DNA of 64,000 nt. It comes from Micavibrio sp. (GTDB lineage: Bacteria > Pseudomonadota > Alphaproteobacteria > Micavibrionales > UBA9664). Positions 17,885-29,800 of this stretch are shown in pieces. The notes under the pieces are model-generated. The model did no database searches. It saw only the letters and a list, made by a program, of their open reading frames with translations, and was not told the origin of the DNA. The stretch lies in NCBI GenBank assembly GCA_002699085.1, contig PAAR01000006.1, forward strand, positions 49,063-113,062. The letters are read 5' to 3'. Each line of letters begins with the position of its first letter. Positions within the stretch are counted from its first letter, which is position 1. A program made the position numbers and the translations under genes.

Positions 17885-19510
17885 ATGCCTTATACCGCAC
17901 CGATTAAAGATCAACTTCTTGCACTTAGAGCTTTAGGGTTTGACTTTTCACTCTTAGACGAAGCAACAGTTGAGGCCATTCTTGATGAGGCAAATAAACT
18001 TGCCTCTAATGTTTTGGCACCGCTCAACTGGACGGGCGATCAAGAGGGCTTAAAACGTGCCGATGATGGCTCTATCAAAATGCCAAAAGGGTTTAAAGAT
18101 GCCTATCAGCAATATCGTGAAAGTGGCTGGAACGCTGTTCCTTTCTCAGAAGAATATGGCGGTCAAAACCTACCATGGGCGATGGCTTTTCCTATCCAAG
18201 AAATGTGGCAGGCAGCCAATATGGCCTTTGGTCTATGCCCCTTGCTTAATCAAGGTGCCGTAGAAGCTATTTTGCATCACGGCTCCGATGAACAAAAAGA
18301 AATTTATTTGCCAAAACTTATCTCTGGTGAATGGACGGGGACAATGAATTTAACCGAACCCCAAGCTGGCTCAGATCTCGCCGCTGTGAAATCAAGGGCC
18401 GAGCCGCAAGCTGACGGGTCTTACAAAATCTCGGGCCAAAAGATTTTCATTACTTACGGCGAACATGATATGGCCGATAATATCATCCACCTTGTTTTGG
18501 CACGTACACCAAACGCCCCCGAAGGTGTTAAAGGTATCTCTTTATTTATTGTGCCGAAAATCTTGGAAGATGGGTCTCGTAATGATCTGGTCTGTAGTGG
18601 TATCGAACATAAGCTTGGCATCCATGCCTCACCCACTTGTACAATGCAATTTGGTGATAAGGGCGGTGCAACAGGTTATTTGATTGGCGAAGAAAACAAA
18701 GGCCTTATTTACATGTTCACCATGATGAATAACGCCAGACTTTCTGTCGGGCTTCAAGGTGTCGCTATTAGCGATCGTGCTTATCAGCACGCTTTCGCCT
18801 TTGCTAAAGAGCGTGTTCAAGGTGGTGGCAAAACCATTGACCAACATACTGACGTCCAGCGCATGTTAAAAACAATGAACGTCTTAACTGAAGCCGGCCG
18901 TGCCTTAACCTATGAAGCAGCCATTGCTTTTGATGCGGCCAATGCCGGTGACAAAACAGCCCAAAGTAAAGTTGAGTTTTTAACACCAATTGTTAAAGCT
19001 TTCGGCACAGACAATGCGATAGAAGTAACATCTCTTGGTATCCAAGTACATGGCGGGATGGGTTATGTTGAAGAAACAGGGGCAGCACAATATTTACGTG
19101 ATGCTCGTATTTTGCCTATCTATGAAGGCACAAATGGTATTCAAGCCATTGACCTTGTAGGGCGTAAAACCCTTATGAATGATGGTGCCTACGCCAAAAC
19201 ATATATTGAAGAGCTTAAATCACATGCCGCTGATACACTTGTATCTTATATTAAGCGCTTGGAAGAAACCTTAGAGCATGTTCTGTCTTTGAAAGAAAAT
19301 CCCGATAAAGCGCAATTCATTGCACATGCTTATTTAAATCAATTTGCGCTTGTCGCAGGCGGTGTCTTATTAAAACGCTTAGCCGAAACAGCCGCCAGTG
19401 ATGACGATAAAGATTTTGCGCATGAAAAAATGGCCTCATTCGATTTTTACTGTGACATGATTCTGCCACGTGCCGAAAGCTTCGCCCGTCAGATATTGGC
19501 TATTAAATAA
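17885..19510 (+). CDS. Acyl-CoA dehydrogenase
   Basis: 541 aa; TGTMNLTEPQAGSDLAAVKSRA, KIFITYGEHDM, QVHGGMGYVEETGAAQYLRDARILPIYEGTNGIQA. Confidence 0.95.
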   Translation: MPYTAPIKDQLLALRALGFDFSLLDEATVEAILDEANKLASNVLAPLNWTGDQEGLKRADDGSIKMPKGFKDAYQQYRESGWNAVPFSEEYGGQNLPWAMAFPIQEMWQAANMAFGLCPLLNQGAVEAILHHGSDEQKEIYLPKLISGEWTGTMNLTEPQAGSDLAAVKSRAEPQADGSYKISGQKIFITYGEHDMADNIIHLVLARTPNAPEGVKGISLFIVPKILEDGSRNDLVCSGIEHKLGIHASPTCTMQFGDKGGATGYLIGEENKGLIYMFTMMNNARLSVGLQGVAISDRAYQHAFAFAKERVQGGGKTIDQHTDVQRMLKTMNVLTEAGRALTYEAAIAFDAANAGDKTAQSKVEFLTPIVKAFGTDNAIEVTSLGIQVHGGMGYVEETGAAQYLRDARILPIYEGTNGIQAIDLVGRKTLMNDGAYAKTYIEELKSHAADTLVSYIKRLEETLEHVLSLKENPDKAQFIAHAYLNQFALVAGGVLLKRLAETAASDDDKDFAHEKMASFDFYCDMILPRAESFARQILAIK

Positions 19511-19512
19511 AG

Positions 19513-19965
19513 ATGTCTGATTTTTCAATAAGAGCTGTATCAGTCGACAAAGAAGATTTAACCACTCTACATAGATTTTGCCACGATATGGCAGCGTATG
19601 ATGAGTTTGCTATAAAATATGATACTGAAAAGCTGAAACAATTAGTCACTGAGAATAATAAAAACTATTTCTTCTTTGCTTGTGTAAATGAAAAACCGAT
19701 TGGCTTTATCTCTTTTTATGAATGTTTCACCTTATACCATGCAGAAAAAGGACTATATGTCGCTGGTGCTTTCATAGAAGCTGATTACCGTGGTAATGGC
19801 TACGGAAAAAAACTTTTTGAATTCACTGCTAATTTTGCAAAAGAAAATCACTACGCATATTTAAACTGGATTGTTGAATACTCTAATCAAAAAGCCTTTA
19901 ATTTTTATAAATCTCTTAATGCACAAATATCTGATAGATGGGCTTATGTTCGTTTAAATACCTAA
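19513..19965 (+). CDS. GNAT family N-acetyltransferase
   Basis: 150 aa; GAFIEADYRGNGYGKKLFEF acetyl-CoA binding motif. Confidence 0.9.
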   Translation: MSDFSIRAVSVDKEDLTTLHRFCHDMAAYDEFAIKYDTEKLKQLVTENNKNYFFFACVNEKPIGFISFYECFTLYHAEKGLYVAGAFIEADYRGNGYGKKLFEFTANFAKENHYAYLNWIVEYSNQKAFNFYKSLNAQISDRWAYVRLNT

Positions 19966-19967
19966 AA

Positions 19968-20036
19968 GTCATCCCGAGCAACGCCGAGGGATCTCTCGAG
20001 ATTTCTCCACTCGTATAAATACTCGGTCGAAATGAT
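19968..20036. repeat. Palindromic dispersed repeat (GTCATCCCGAGC..GAGGGATCT..AGATTTCTCCACTCG..TCGAAATGATA type)
   Basis: Sequence resembles the dispersed repeat GTCATCCCGAGCGAAG(T)CGAGGGATCT...AGATTTCTCCACTTCGGTCGAAATGAC seen in many bacteria; lies between convergent genes. Confidence 0.75.
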
Positions 20037-20041
20037 AATTT

Positions 20042-21370
20042 TTATTTTACTGGTCGACCTATCGCATAATATTTAATACCATCCTCGGCCATAGCCTCTG
20101 GGTCATAGATATTACGGCCATCAAAAACCACAGGATTTTTAAGTGCTTTTTTAAGCTGATCTCGATCAATTGATTGAAAAGCTTTCCACTCTGTCACAAT
20201 AATAAGTGCATCTGCCCTCTCTACTGCTGACCAAGGATCATTAGCATAAGTTAGATCATTACGTGTGCCGTATATGCGCTTGGTCTCTTCCATCGCTTTT
20301 GGGTCATAAGCGTTCACATGTGCCCCTTCAGCCCATAGATTTTCCATGATGACCCGAGATGGTGCCTCACGCATATCATCTGTATTTGGCTTGAAGGCCA
20401 AACCCCATAGCGCAAAAGTTTTGCCTTTTAAACTGCCGCTAAAATGTGCTTTCACTTTATTAACGAGCACATGTTTTTGCGCTTCATTCACAGATTCAAC
20501 CGCTTCAATCAAATTGGCAGTGTAGCCATTTTGTTTCGCTGTTGCCGCCAATGCTTTCACATCTTTAGGGAAACAAGACCCCCCATAACCAGCGCCTGGA
20601 TAGATGAAATCATAGCCAATACGGCTATCGGCACCGATACCATGACGGACATGCTCGATATCAGCACCAACACGATCCGCAATATTTGATAACTCATTCA
20701 TAAAACTGATTTTTGTCGCCAACATTGCATTCGCTGCATATTTGGTCAGCTCAGATGATTTCACATCCATCGCAATCACACGACTATGTGAACGCATAAA
20801 AGGAGCATAGACTTTTTCTAAAGTTAATTTAGCTTTGTCATTTTCTACACCAATGATGATGCGATCAGGCTTCATAAAATCTTCAACCGCACGGCCTTCT
20901 CGTAAAAATTCTGGGTTTGAAGCGACATCAAATGTCAAATCGGATTTACGTGCATCTAAAGCCTTTTGCACTTCCTTTTTGACTTTCTCAGCCGAACCAA
21001 CAGGCACCGTCGATTTCGTCACAACAATCTTATGCTCGTTCATATGTTGGCCAATAGCACGGCCCACAGATAAAACTGCTGATAAGTCAGCAGAGCCGTC
21101 TTCATCTGGCGGCGTACCCACCGCAATCATAATAATTTGGCTAGCCTCGATTGCTGCTTTGGAATCGGTGGTAAAAGTCAGTCGTTTCTCAGCAAAATTA
21201 CTTGTTACTTTTTGCTGAAGGCCAGGTTCGTAAATAGGAATGCCGCCATTATTCAATAGATCTACTTTTGCTTGGTCAATATCAAGACATATAACATCAT
21301 GGCCAACTTCGGCCAAACAGGCCCCTGTTACTAATCCAACGTAACCAGTTCCAACAACCGTAATTTTCAT
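20042..21370 (-). CDS. UDP-glucose/GDP-mannose dehydrogenase family protein (UDP-glucose 6-dehydrogenase)
   Basis: 442 aa; [59 protein letters not shown]. Confidence 0.94.
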   Translation of the reverse strand: MKITVVGTGYVGLVTGACLAEVGHDVICLDIDQAKVDLLNNGGIPIYEPGLQQKVTSNFAEKRLTFTTDSKAAIEASQIIMIAVGTPPDEDGSADLSAVLSVGRAIGQHMNEHKIVVTKSTVPVGSAEKVKKEVQKALDARKSDLTFDVASNPEFLREGRAVEDFMKPDRIIIGVENDKAKLTLEKVYAPFMRSHSRVIAMDVKSSELTKYAANAMLATKISFMNELSNIADRVGADIEHVRHGIGADSRIGYDFIYPGAGYGGSCFPKDVKALAATAKQNGYTANLIEAVESVNEAQKHVLVNKVKAHFSGSLKGKTFALWGLAFKPNTDDMREAPSRVIMENLWAEGAHVNAYDPKAMEETKRIYGTRNDLTYANDPWSAVERADALIIVTEWKAFQSIDRDQLKKALKNPVVFDGRNIYDPEAMAEDGIKYYAIGRPVK

Positions 21371-21518
21371 GAGGTGATCCTTATATCAATTAACTACTGT
21401 TGATATATAAGACTTAAAGTTTGAAAGCAAGACTTTAGACTTTCTTATCAGAGCAACCATCAAAATTGGCACAGCCTTTGCAATCTTTTTATTGGGGTCA
21501 CAGTAAAAGGATTAAAAC

Positions 21519-22121
21519 ATGCGCCAAGAACATGGCTTTAGACAGACCTTGAATAATTTTTCAATCCCCGCAGAAGAAACTGATTCTGCCCTTCTTAATC
21601 GTATTCATAGTACACAGGATAAGGCTGCTTATAAAGCGTTAGTGAATCGCTACCTCCAACCTCTATGGCGACTAGCATCAAATATTTTACACGATAAGTC
21701 CGAAGCTGAAGATATTATACAGGATGTTTTTGCCCAGCTATGGCATGCGACCCCTGATTGGGACGGCAAAGGCGAGGCGTCCTTCAAAACATGGTTATAT
21801 CGTGTCACATTAAATAAATGCATTGACGTTAAACGTAAGAAAGCACACCAAACACTCAATGCCGAAAGTGCTCTAAGTGTCATTAAAGATAGCCGTGATT
21901 CTTCTGAGGATATGCTTCACCAAAAACAAAATGCGAGAATGGTACGTGAAGCAGTGAAGCGTTTACCAAAAACCCAACAACAAGCGCTCCATCTATTTTA
22001 TTTCCAAGAAAAATCGATTGAAGACATTGCCGCCGAAATGGATACATCAATTGATGCCGTTAAATCCTTACTTAAACGTGGTCGTCAAAATACCCGTGAC
22101 GCCTATGAGCGTCATCTATAG
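21519..22121 (+). CDS. Sigma-70 family (ECF-like) RNA polymerase sigma factor
   Basis: 200 aa; region 2 NILHDKSEAEDIIQDVFAQLW, FKTWLYRVTLNKCID; region 4 LPKTQQQALHLFYFQEKSIEDIAAEMDTSIDAVKSLLKRGR. Confidence 0.93.
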   Translation: MRQEHGFRQTLNNFSIPAEETDSALLNRIHSTQDKAAYKALVNRYLQPLWRLASNILHDKSEAEDIIQDVFAQLWHATPDWDGKGEASFKTWLYRVTLNKCIDVKRKKAHQTLNAESALSVIKDSRDSSEDMLHQKQNARMVREAVKRLPKTQQQALHLFYFQEKSIEDIAAEMDTSIDAVKSLLKRGRQNTRDAYERHL

Positions 22122-22667
22122 TAGTTTATAATAGTAATAGCCTTTGACAGGCTTTTCATCGACATAAGCATAAAATGGGTGAATACCACATTGCTTATAG
22201 CCTTGTGTCTCAAAAAGATTAATCGCTTCTTGCTGCGTTTCTCGCACATCAAGATTTATGACTTTAAAATGATCCTGTTTGGCTTTGCGCTCTGCCGCTT
22301 CGACTAATTTCTTTGCTAAACCATACCCACGTGCCCAAGGTGTCAAAAAAGTACTCGTTAAATGTACAGCATGGGACTGTGCTTCATTATTATGTGGTGG
22401 TAATACAAGCTGCGCTGTCCCGCAAATCACATCATCAAGACGCGCGACAAATAAATGACGTTGCGGCATTGCCAATACGCCACGCCAAAATCGTTCAAGA
22501 ACATCTCGCTCAGGCACAACTACCCAGCCAAAACCACCACCATTTTCAATAGCTGTCACGGTTGCATCGCATAAATCGATCATATCGGCTTTGGAAATTT
22601 CAGTAATAAGTGAGACCCGTGCCTCTGGCATTTGGGGCTCTGAAGTAAAAGCGGATTTCTCCGTCAT
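22116..22667 (-). CDS. GNAT family N-acetyltransferase
   Basis: 183 aa; TSTFLTPWARGYGLAKKLVEAAERKA, LFETQGYKQCGIHPFYAYVDEKPVKGYYYYK. Confidence 0.85.
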   Translation of the reverse strand: MTEKSAFTSEPQMPEARVSLITEISKADMIDLCDATVTAIENGGGFGWVVVPERDVLERFWRGVLAMPQRHLFVARLDDVICGTAQLVLPPHNNEAQSHAVHLTSTFLTPWARGYGLAKKLVEAAERKAKQDHFKVINLDVRETQQEAINLFETQGYKQCGIHPFYAYVDEKPVKGYYYYKLL

Positions 22668-22768
22668 AATGCCCTCTTTCTCTTTTGCTTATAGTTTAAG
22701 TATATCACATCAGATAAAGTACTTTCTCTATTTGTCCATGATGCAGCGCAATGAGAGCTCATCAAGGA

Positions 22769-22795
22769 TTGACATTCTAAGCTGTGCTCCCATAT
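22769..22795 (+). promoter_or_regulatory. RpoH (sigma32)-type promoter of hslVU
   Basis: TTGACA (22769-22774) - 14 nt - CCCATAT (22789-22795), about 30 nt upstream of hslV ATG. Confidence 0.6.
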
Positions 22796-22826
22796 CTTCT
22801 CAAGGTAAGTAAAAGAGGAAAAATAC

Positions 22827-23360
22827 ATGACAACCATATTATCTTTAAGAAAAGACGGTGAACTTGTTGTTGCAGGTGATGGACAAGTATCACTTGGCCA
22901 AACAGTAATGAAAGGAAACGCCGTCAAGGTGCGCCGACTTGGCAAAGACAAAGACATTGTTGCGGGCTTTGCTGGTGCGACCGCTGACGCCTTCACTTTA
23001 TTTGAACGTTTAGAGGCAAAATTAGACACTTATCCAGGTCAACTAACACGGGCCTGTGTCGAGCTGGCTAAAGACTGGCGCACGGATAAGTATCTGCGTC
23101 GCTTAGAAGCGCTAATGGCTGTTTGTGATAAAGATGTCTCTCTCATATTGTCTGGCACAGGCGATGTTGTTGAACCAGAAGATGGTATTATTGGTATTGG
23201 CTCAGGTGGTAATTATGCATTATCTGCAGCACGGGCGATGATGGATCAGAAAGATTTATCCGCCAAACAAATTGCTGAAAAGGCAATGAAGATTGCGGCA
23301 AATATCTGCGTATACACCAATGACAATATCGTTATTGAAACCCTTAAATCCGATACATAA
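22827..23360 (+). CDS. hslV: ATP-dependent protease subunit HslV
   Basis: 177 aa; [29 protein letters not shown] with catalytic Thr after Met. Confidence 0.97.
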   Translation: MTTILSLRKDGELVVAGDGQVSLGQTVMKGNAVKVRRLGKDKDIVAGFAGATADAFTLFERLEAKLDTYPGQLTRACVELAKDWRTDKYLRRLEALMAVCDKDVSLILSGTGDVVEPEDGIIGIGSGGNYALSAARAMMDQKDLSAKQIAEKAMKIAANICVYTNDNIVIETLKSDT

Positions 23361-23372
23361 AAGAAAAATACT

Positions 23373-24728
23373 ATGAGTACAAAATTAAAAGATAAAACAG
23401 CCACACCGGCTGAACCAACTAATATTACAAGCTATTCTCCGAAAGAAATTGTGAACGAGCTTGACCGTTACATCATTGGCCAAAAAGCAGCTAAAAAGGC
23501 TGTGTCTCTTGCTTTGCGTAATCGCTGGAGACGGATGCAAATCGAGCAACCTTTACGTGACGAGGTTTTGCCAAAAAATATTTTAATGATCGGGCCAACA
23601 GGGGTTGGTAAAACAGAAATCGCTCGTCGTTTAGCCAAGCTCGCTCAAGCACCTTTTATTAAAGTAGAAGCCACAAAATTTACTGAAGTAGGTTATGTCG
23701 GCCGTGATGTGGAATCGATCATTCGTGATTTAGTTGAAATATCGATCCATATGACCCGTGATGAAATGCGTAAAGGCGTTACAGAAAAAGCCAAGCTTGA
23801 TGCTGAAAATCGTGTCCTTGATGCCCTAGTAGGCGCTACAGCCACAGAAGGAACAAGAGAATCTTTCCGCAATAAATTGCGGGCTGGCGAGTTGAATGAT
23901 CGTGAGATTGAACTTGAGCTACAAGATAATTCATCACCGATGCAGGGCTTTGATATTCCTGGTATGCCGGGTGCATCCATGTCGATGCTTTCTATAGGTG
24001 ATATGTTCGGCAAGGCTTTGGGCGGTAAAACTAAAAAGAAAAAAATGAAGGTCAAAGATAGTTTTGATGTATTGATTGCTGAGGAAAGTGACAAACTTTT
24101 AGATGAAGATAAAATTATCTCTGATGCTTTGGCGGCAGTTGAACAAAACGGAATCGTCTTTTTGGATGAGATTGATAAAATTACCTCGCGCCAAGATGGC
24201 CGGGGTGATGTTTCTCGTGAAGGCGTGCAACGTGACTTATTACCACTCATTGAAGGGACAACTGTTTCAACAAAATACGGGCCCATAAAAACCGATTTTA
24301 TTTTGTTTATTGCCTCTGGGGCGTTCCATTACGCCAAACCATCTGATCTATTAGCCGAGTTACAAGGGCGGCTACCGATCCGTGTTGAGTTGCGTGCGTT
24401 AACCGAGGAAGATTTCAAAAAGATTTTGTTAGAACCAGAAGCGAGCCTTATTAAACAATATAAAGCGCTTTTAAAAACAGAAGGTGTTGACCTTGAATTT
24501 GACGATGGCGCTATTGATGAGATTGCTCGTATTTCAACCGATATAAATCGCACAGTCGAAAATATAGGCGCAAGACGTTTACATACAGTGCTTGAATATC
24601 TATTAGAGGAAATAAGCTATACAGCCAATGAAAAATCAGGTGAGACCGTTAAAGTGACCGCCGAGCTGGTGCTGAAGAATTTAAAAGATCTTTCTCAAAA
24701 CACCGATCTAAGTAAGTTTATTCTTTAA
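23373..24728 (+). CDS. hslU: HslU ATPase subunit
   Basis: 451 aa; [49 protein letters not shown]. Confidence 0.97.
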   Translation: MSTKLKDKTATPAEPTNITSYSPKEIVNELDRYIIGQKAAKKAVSLALRNRWRRMQIEQPLRDEVLPKNILMIGPTGVGKTEIARRLAKLAQAPFIKVEATKFTEVGYVGRDVESIIRDLVEISIHMTRDEMRKGVTEKAKLDAENRVLDALVGATATEGTRESFRNKLRAGELNDREIELELQDNSSPMQGFDIPGMPGASMSMLSIGDMFGKALGGKTKKKKMKVKDSFDVLIAEESDKLLDEDKIISDALAAVEQNGIVFLDEIDKITSRQDGRGDVSREGVQRDLLPLIEGTTVSTKYGPIKTDFILFIASGAFHYAKPSDLLAELQGRLPIRVELRALTEEDFKKILLEPEASLIKQYKALLKTEGVDLEFDDGAIDEIARISTDINRTVENIGARRLHTVLEYLLEEISYTANEKSGETVKVTAELVLKNLKDLSQNTDLSKFIL

Positions 24729-24729
24729 A

Positions 24730-25377
24730 TTAATTCTGGAAGAATTTCTTAAACGGAAATGTTTCAAATAGTGCTTTAGCACTGCCCATGCTTGCACCAA
24801 TTTTAGAGCCTGCTTGGCCAATCTTTAGAACATTTTCGATCCGTGCTCGTAAGAAAGTTTCCACCTCTTCGAGGCTCGCCTCATTTTTTGATAACCAATA
24901 CAATGTCGTGGTTGTTAATACACCAAGGAGTAATCCACGTTTTGTATATCGATTATAATCGGTCGCCGTATCCCCTGCCCATGTCCAAATATGATCGGCT
25001 GTTTGCCAAATAACTTGTTTTGCACGCAATGATCTAAAAGGTCGTGCCCAGAATTTTGCAGCCTCTCTTAGAGCTTCTTTATGTGGGGCTAAAATCTCAA
25101 AACGGATCATCGCTGCTTTAGCTACTCTGGCACGTACACGTAAATCTTCTGGATCAATTTTAGCAAGTTGTGCCAGCATTTGTGCATCAGCCCATTCACT
25201 GAAATACGCCACCAAATCAGTAACACCCTCAGGAAAAACAGCGACAGCCATATCAGGCTTATATCCTGCTTTTTCAGTAGCATCCATAAGCACAGATTGT
25301 GTCCAGCCTTCAAAAGCCACTTCATTAAGAGCGGCGGCTAAAATTTTATTTTTAATGTCTTGTGTATCAATTGTCAT
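24730..25377 (-). CDS. COQ9 family protein (ubiquinone biosynthesis)
   Basis: 215 aa; LNEVAFEGWTQSVLMDATEKAG, KQVIWQTADHIWTWAGDTATDYNRYTKRGLLLGVLTTTTLYW is typical of COQ9. Confidence 0.9.
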   Translation of the reverse strand: MTIDTQDIKNKILAAALNEVAFEGWTQSVLMDATEKAGYKPDMAVAVFPEGVTDLVAYFSEWADAQMLAQLAKIDPEDLRVRARVAKAAMIRFEILAPHKEALREAAKFWARPFRSLRAKQVIWQTADHIWTWAGDTATDYNRYTKRGLLLGVLTTTTLYWLSKNEASLEEVETFLRARIENVLKIGQAGSKIGASMGSAKALFETFPFKKFFQN

Positions 25378-25568
25378 ACCTAAATAAATAGCAGCTTATA
25401 GAGAAATGAAAAGTATTAATTAAAATCGAACAAAATCAATGGCTTATCATTTTTTTCTGGACTTCATAAAATATTTTCTATAAACAAGATGGTAACGCTA
25501 AGTGTCTCAAAACATTTAGAAAACACATAAATAACGTTCGCAAAGAACGTACAACGATAAGGGTAATT

Positions 25569-26243
25569 ATGCCAGAAGTCTTGATTAACGGCCCAGAAGG
25601 TCGTCTTGAAGGTCGCTACTATCACTCTAAAACACCAAATGCACCGCTTGCACTCATATTGCATCCGCATCCTGAACATGGCGGTACAATGAACAACAAA
25701 GTTTCTTTTGCTTTATACCAGATTATGGCCCAGCGTGGTTTTTCTACCTTACGCTTTAATTTCCGTGGTGTCGGAAATTCTCAAGGAACATATGATAATG
25801 GTGAAGGTGAATTATCTGATGCAGCAGCAGCCCTAGACTGGATGCAGGATATTAATAAAAATGCCCCTTATGTTTGGGTTGGTGGTTTCTCATTCGGTGC
25901 ATGGATTGGTATGCAATTACTAATGCGTCGTCCTGAAATTCAAGGCTTCATTTCTGTTGCGCCACCTGCCAATACTTATGACTTTAATTTCTTGGCACCG
26001 TGCCCAACAAATGGTCTGATCCTTCGTGGTGATAAAGATACAATCGTGACAAAAGACTCTGTTGAAGTGTTAATTGAAAAATTAAACGTACAACAAGGTC
26101 TTAATGTTGATTACCGTGAAATGGAAGGTGCTAACCACTTCTTCCGTGATAAAATTCCTCAATTAGCTTACCACGTTCACGACCATATGAACCAAGCCGA
26201 AGCAGGTAACTTCATCGAGATCGGGCAAAAAGCCGCTGCTTAA
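25569..26243 (+). CDS. Alpha/beta hydrolase
   Basis: 224 aa; LALILHPHPEHGGTMNNKV, LRFNFRGVGNSQG, VGGFSFGAWIGMQ. Confidence 0.92.
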   Translation: MPEVLINGPEGRLEGRYYHSKTPNAPLALILHPHPEHGGTMNNKVSFALYQIMAQRGFSTLRFNFRGVGNSQGTYDNGEGELSDAAAALDWMQDINKNAPYVWVGGFSFGAWIGMQLLMRRPEIQGFISVAPPANTYDFNFLAPCPTNGLILRGDKDTIVTKDSVEVLIEKLNVQQGLNVDYREMEGANHFFRDKIPQLAYHVHDHMNQAEAGNFIEIGQKAAA

Positions 26244-26265
26244 ATTGACCACAAAATAATAAGAA

Positions 26266-26303
26266 TTAAAAAACCCCAGCCTAAAGACTGGGGTTTTTAT
26301 TTT
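26266..26303. terminator. Bidirectional rho-independent terminator between convergent hydrolase and bcp
   Basis: AAAAACCCCAG-cctaaaga-CTGGGGTTTTTATTTT. Confidence 0.85.
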
Positions 26304-26766
26304 ATGCAGCAACACTGCTTAGAACATCATCAACATGGCCATCAACTTTGACCTTATGCCATATCTTTCCAATCTTACCTTTTTCATCAATTAAAAACGT
26401 CGTGCGCTCAATACCCATATATTCACGCCCGTACATAGATTTTTTCTTCCATACACCATAGCGTTCACACATATCGCTATTTTCATCTGATAAAAGTGGG
26501 AGGGTTAGATTATATTTTTCTTTAAATTTCTCATGGCGCTTCACTGAGTCTTTTGACACGCCTAGAATTGTAGCACCACTGGCAGAAAATTTTGCTAAAT
26601 TCGCCTCAAAGGCACAGGCTTCTTTTGTACAGCCTGATGTGTCATCTTTTGGATAAAAATACAGAACAAGTTTTTTGCCCTTATAATCTTTGAGTGAAAT
26701 TGTCTTACCGCCATCGGCTGGTAATGTGAAATCTGGTGCTATATCACCCTCTTTAAGTACTGTCAT
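26302..26766 (-). CDS. bcp: Thioredoxin-dependent peroxiredoxin (BCP)
   Basis: 154 aa; GDIAPDFTLPADGGKTISL, YFYPKDDTSGCTKEACAF. Confidence 0.96.
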   Translation of the reverse strand: MTVLKEGDIAPDFTLPADGGKTISLKDYKGKKLVLYFYPKDDTSGCTKEACAFEANLAKFSASGATILGVSKDSVKRHEKFKEKYNLTLPLLSDENSDMCERYGVWKKKSMYGREYMGIERTTFLIDEKGKIGKIWHKVKVDGHVDDVLSSVAA

Positions 26767-26826
26767 TCTAGTGTATCCTTCTATATAATATTACTCTACT
26801 ACATAAAAAGAATTGAACCGCCAAGC

Positions 26827-29800
26827 ATGAATGTCAAGTCTGAGCCACCAGAACAATCCATAGACACACCCTCAACCGCCCCAGCCAAAAAGCTAAGCAT
26901 TGGGCGAATATTCTTACATGATATTTTTGAGATGATCGGGATTTTATTGCTCGTATTGGGTGGCCTTGTTTTTGCTGCTTTTTTCTACCTGCACAATAAA
27001 AATGTTTCATTAGAACCGATCAAACATATTGTTGAAGAAAGATTAAGTAATCCTGCCGAAAGTCTTGTTGTTAATATCGGAAATCTTGATTTGGCTTGGC
27101 CAGATCTTGAAAAGCCGCTTCTACTTCAAGCCTCTAATATTACAGCAACAAAATATGGTGAAGAGCCTTTCTTTTCGGTTTCCAATGCCAGTTTTGAACT
27201 TTATTTCCTTGATCTTATCTTGGGAAGAATTGCTTTAAAGTCAGCCACACTTGAGAACCCAACTATAAAACTTCTTCATATGGGTAAACACCATTATCGG
27301 CTTAGTATGGCAGATATCGCCAACCCACCTATTATCACAGAAACAGCCACCAATGAGATTGAAAACGATGATGCGATAAAAAATGACAAACAAATCATCA
27401 ATGATTTTTTCCATTACTTCAGCACAGCGCCAGAAAAACTCCCAAGTGCTTACCGCAGGACAAAAGAAATTGCGCTGATTGATGCTGATATTCAACTCAT
27501 TGATATTAAGGCTGACAAAACACTACAACCACAAGCGGTTAATATCCTCATTGATAGAGATGAAACAGATATAAAGGCGACAATAAAATTAGGACTAGAT
27601 AAAGAATATGGTGAAAACGCCTTTATTACTTTTTCTGGTGATTATGATTCCTTAAAACAAAAAGGATCACTAAATCTAAGCTTTGATAAAATTGATATAC
27701 CCGAACTTTTATATGATTGGATTGGGGTTGATTCATTAGAAAAAATACGCGGTATCTTTTCTGGCGATGCCAATATAGGTTTCACTTTATCCGACGGTTT
27801 AAAAAATATTAATTTCTCCCTTACTTCTGATGAAGCGGTTTTTCATGAAGATAAAACTGTCACACTAACAATGAAACCATTTCTCATTGAAGGTAAAGCC
27901 GAAGATCGTGACGAAAAAGGTTTTAATATTCTTGTTGAAAAAGCAGTATTAGGTGAAGGTCGCAATCTTTCAGCCAGCGTTTCTTTTGCACCAGATCCCG
28001 CTAACATCGAACTTCATTTAAAGGTGCCTTCTATAGAAACAGATTTCATTGAAACGATTTGGCCAAAGCCGGCCGCTGACAAAGAAACGCCGTTGATCTA
28101 TACTTGGCTCGTTGAAAAAATAAACAATGGAACATATAAAGACGTCTCAGCCAGCATCATTTTAGACGGTACGCTCCGAGAGGATAAGCCTAATTTAAAC
28201 ACAGCCTATCCATGGTCTTATAATTGGAATTTTAATGAAGACAAATTAAAAGTTGAATTCGGCTTTAAAGATATTGATGTCCGTTATTTAGATAGTCTGC
28301 CCCAAGTTGAAAAATCATCTGGAACAGGTTCTCTTGCCAATGATTCTATGCAATTAAATATTGCCGCTGCTACCTTAAATAAGGACATTGTTTTAAAAGA
28401 GCCAGCAATCTTCAAATTTCAAGATTTTATGAAAGTAGGAGCAGGTCATGCTGAAACAACGCTCGCCTTAAAAGGACCCCTCAGCTCTGTATTATCTTAT
28501 TTATCTAACCCACCCATCTCTATTCAAGAGCGTATAGAATTTGAACCTGCAGATGTTAAAGGGGATGCCGATTTCACTGTTGCCCTCAAATTCCCAACAG
28601 TGAAAGATTTAAAGAAAGAAGATGTTCATATCCAAGTAAACGGCACGGTCAATAACACGACCTTACCTGCAGTACTTGGTCATTTACCCCTCAGTGATGG
28701 CCCCTTCACCATCGATACAGATGGCCGCGAGTTTAAACTCTCTGGTAAGGGTTATTTGGGCGGCACCCCTATAGACCTTAATTGGCACCAATTCTTACGC
28801 GCCGTTGAAGGTGACCCTTATTTACGCAGGATTGAGGCTAAAACGCGCGCTTCACTGCCCTTACAAAAAATATTTGGTCTTGATCTTACAGGGTTCACCA
28901 GCGATGAAATTCCTGTAGATGTCGTACATGTCAAAAAAACGGAAAGCCTTGCGAGTTTAGATGTAAATGCAGATCTTTCTCCTGTCGCATTATCAATTAA
29001 TTTCTTTGACTATATGAAAGAAAAAGACAAAAAGGCGCAATTACAATTCCAAGCCGACTTACTCAATGAAAAAATAAAGTCTATCAGTAATCTCTCACTT
29101 GAGGGGCCAGCACTTTACGTCATCGGCAAGGATTTAAAATTCAATGACGCATCAACTTTCTTACCGCAATCTGGTACATTCGTGCCCTTTGACATCGGTG
29201 ATACTAAATCTGAGATACGACTAAAACCAATTAATGACGCCGTACAGATTGATGTGCTTGCTACCGCTCTTGATGCAGGCGGTTTCATTAATCAGGACAA
29301 AGGCGGTTTAAAAGGCCTATTACCCGCTCTTATTATTCGGACAAAAGCGGATAAGCTTTATCTTAAAAATGGTGAATTTTTTGAAAAATCAGAATTCCAA
29401 TTCAAACAAAACAAAGACGGTAATATCAGTAATATCCAGCTACAAGGATTAAGTAGTGGCAAACCTGTTTCTCTATCTTTCAATCCAGATCAACCAGAAA
29501 ATCCTGAACGTCTCAAATTTTCATCTGAAAATGCAGGTGCTACTTTGCGCGCCTTAGGTTTATATAACGATATGCGGGGCGGGGTTATTAGCGTAGCGGG
29601 TACAGGTCGTAACCCTGAAAAACCAGAAGAGATCAAAGGTGTTATGAATATTACAGGTTTTAAAGTTGCTAATGCGCCTTTAATGGCTAAATTTCTTAGC
29701 TTACTTTCTGTACAGGGTTTCTTTGAAGGCGCTGGTTCGGGAGATACCGATATTAATTTTGATCGTCTTGGTGCAAAATTCTATACAGAAAAAAATGCGC

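Noticed and set aside
25528-25550. ACGTTCGCAAAGAACGT inverted repeat before the alpha/beta hydrolase
   Set aside because: Only a 6-bp stem, no T-run, no second copy; too weak to call a regulator site.
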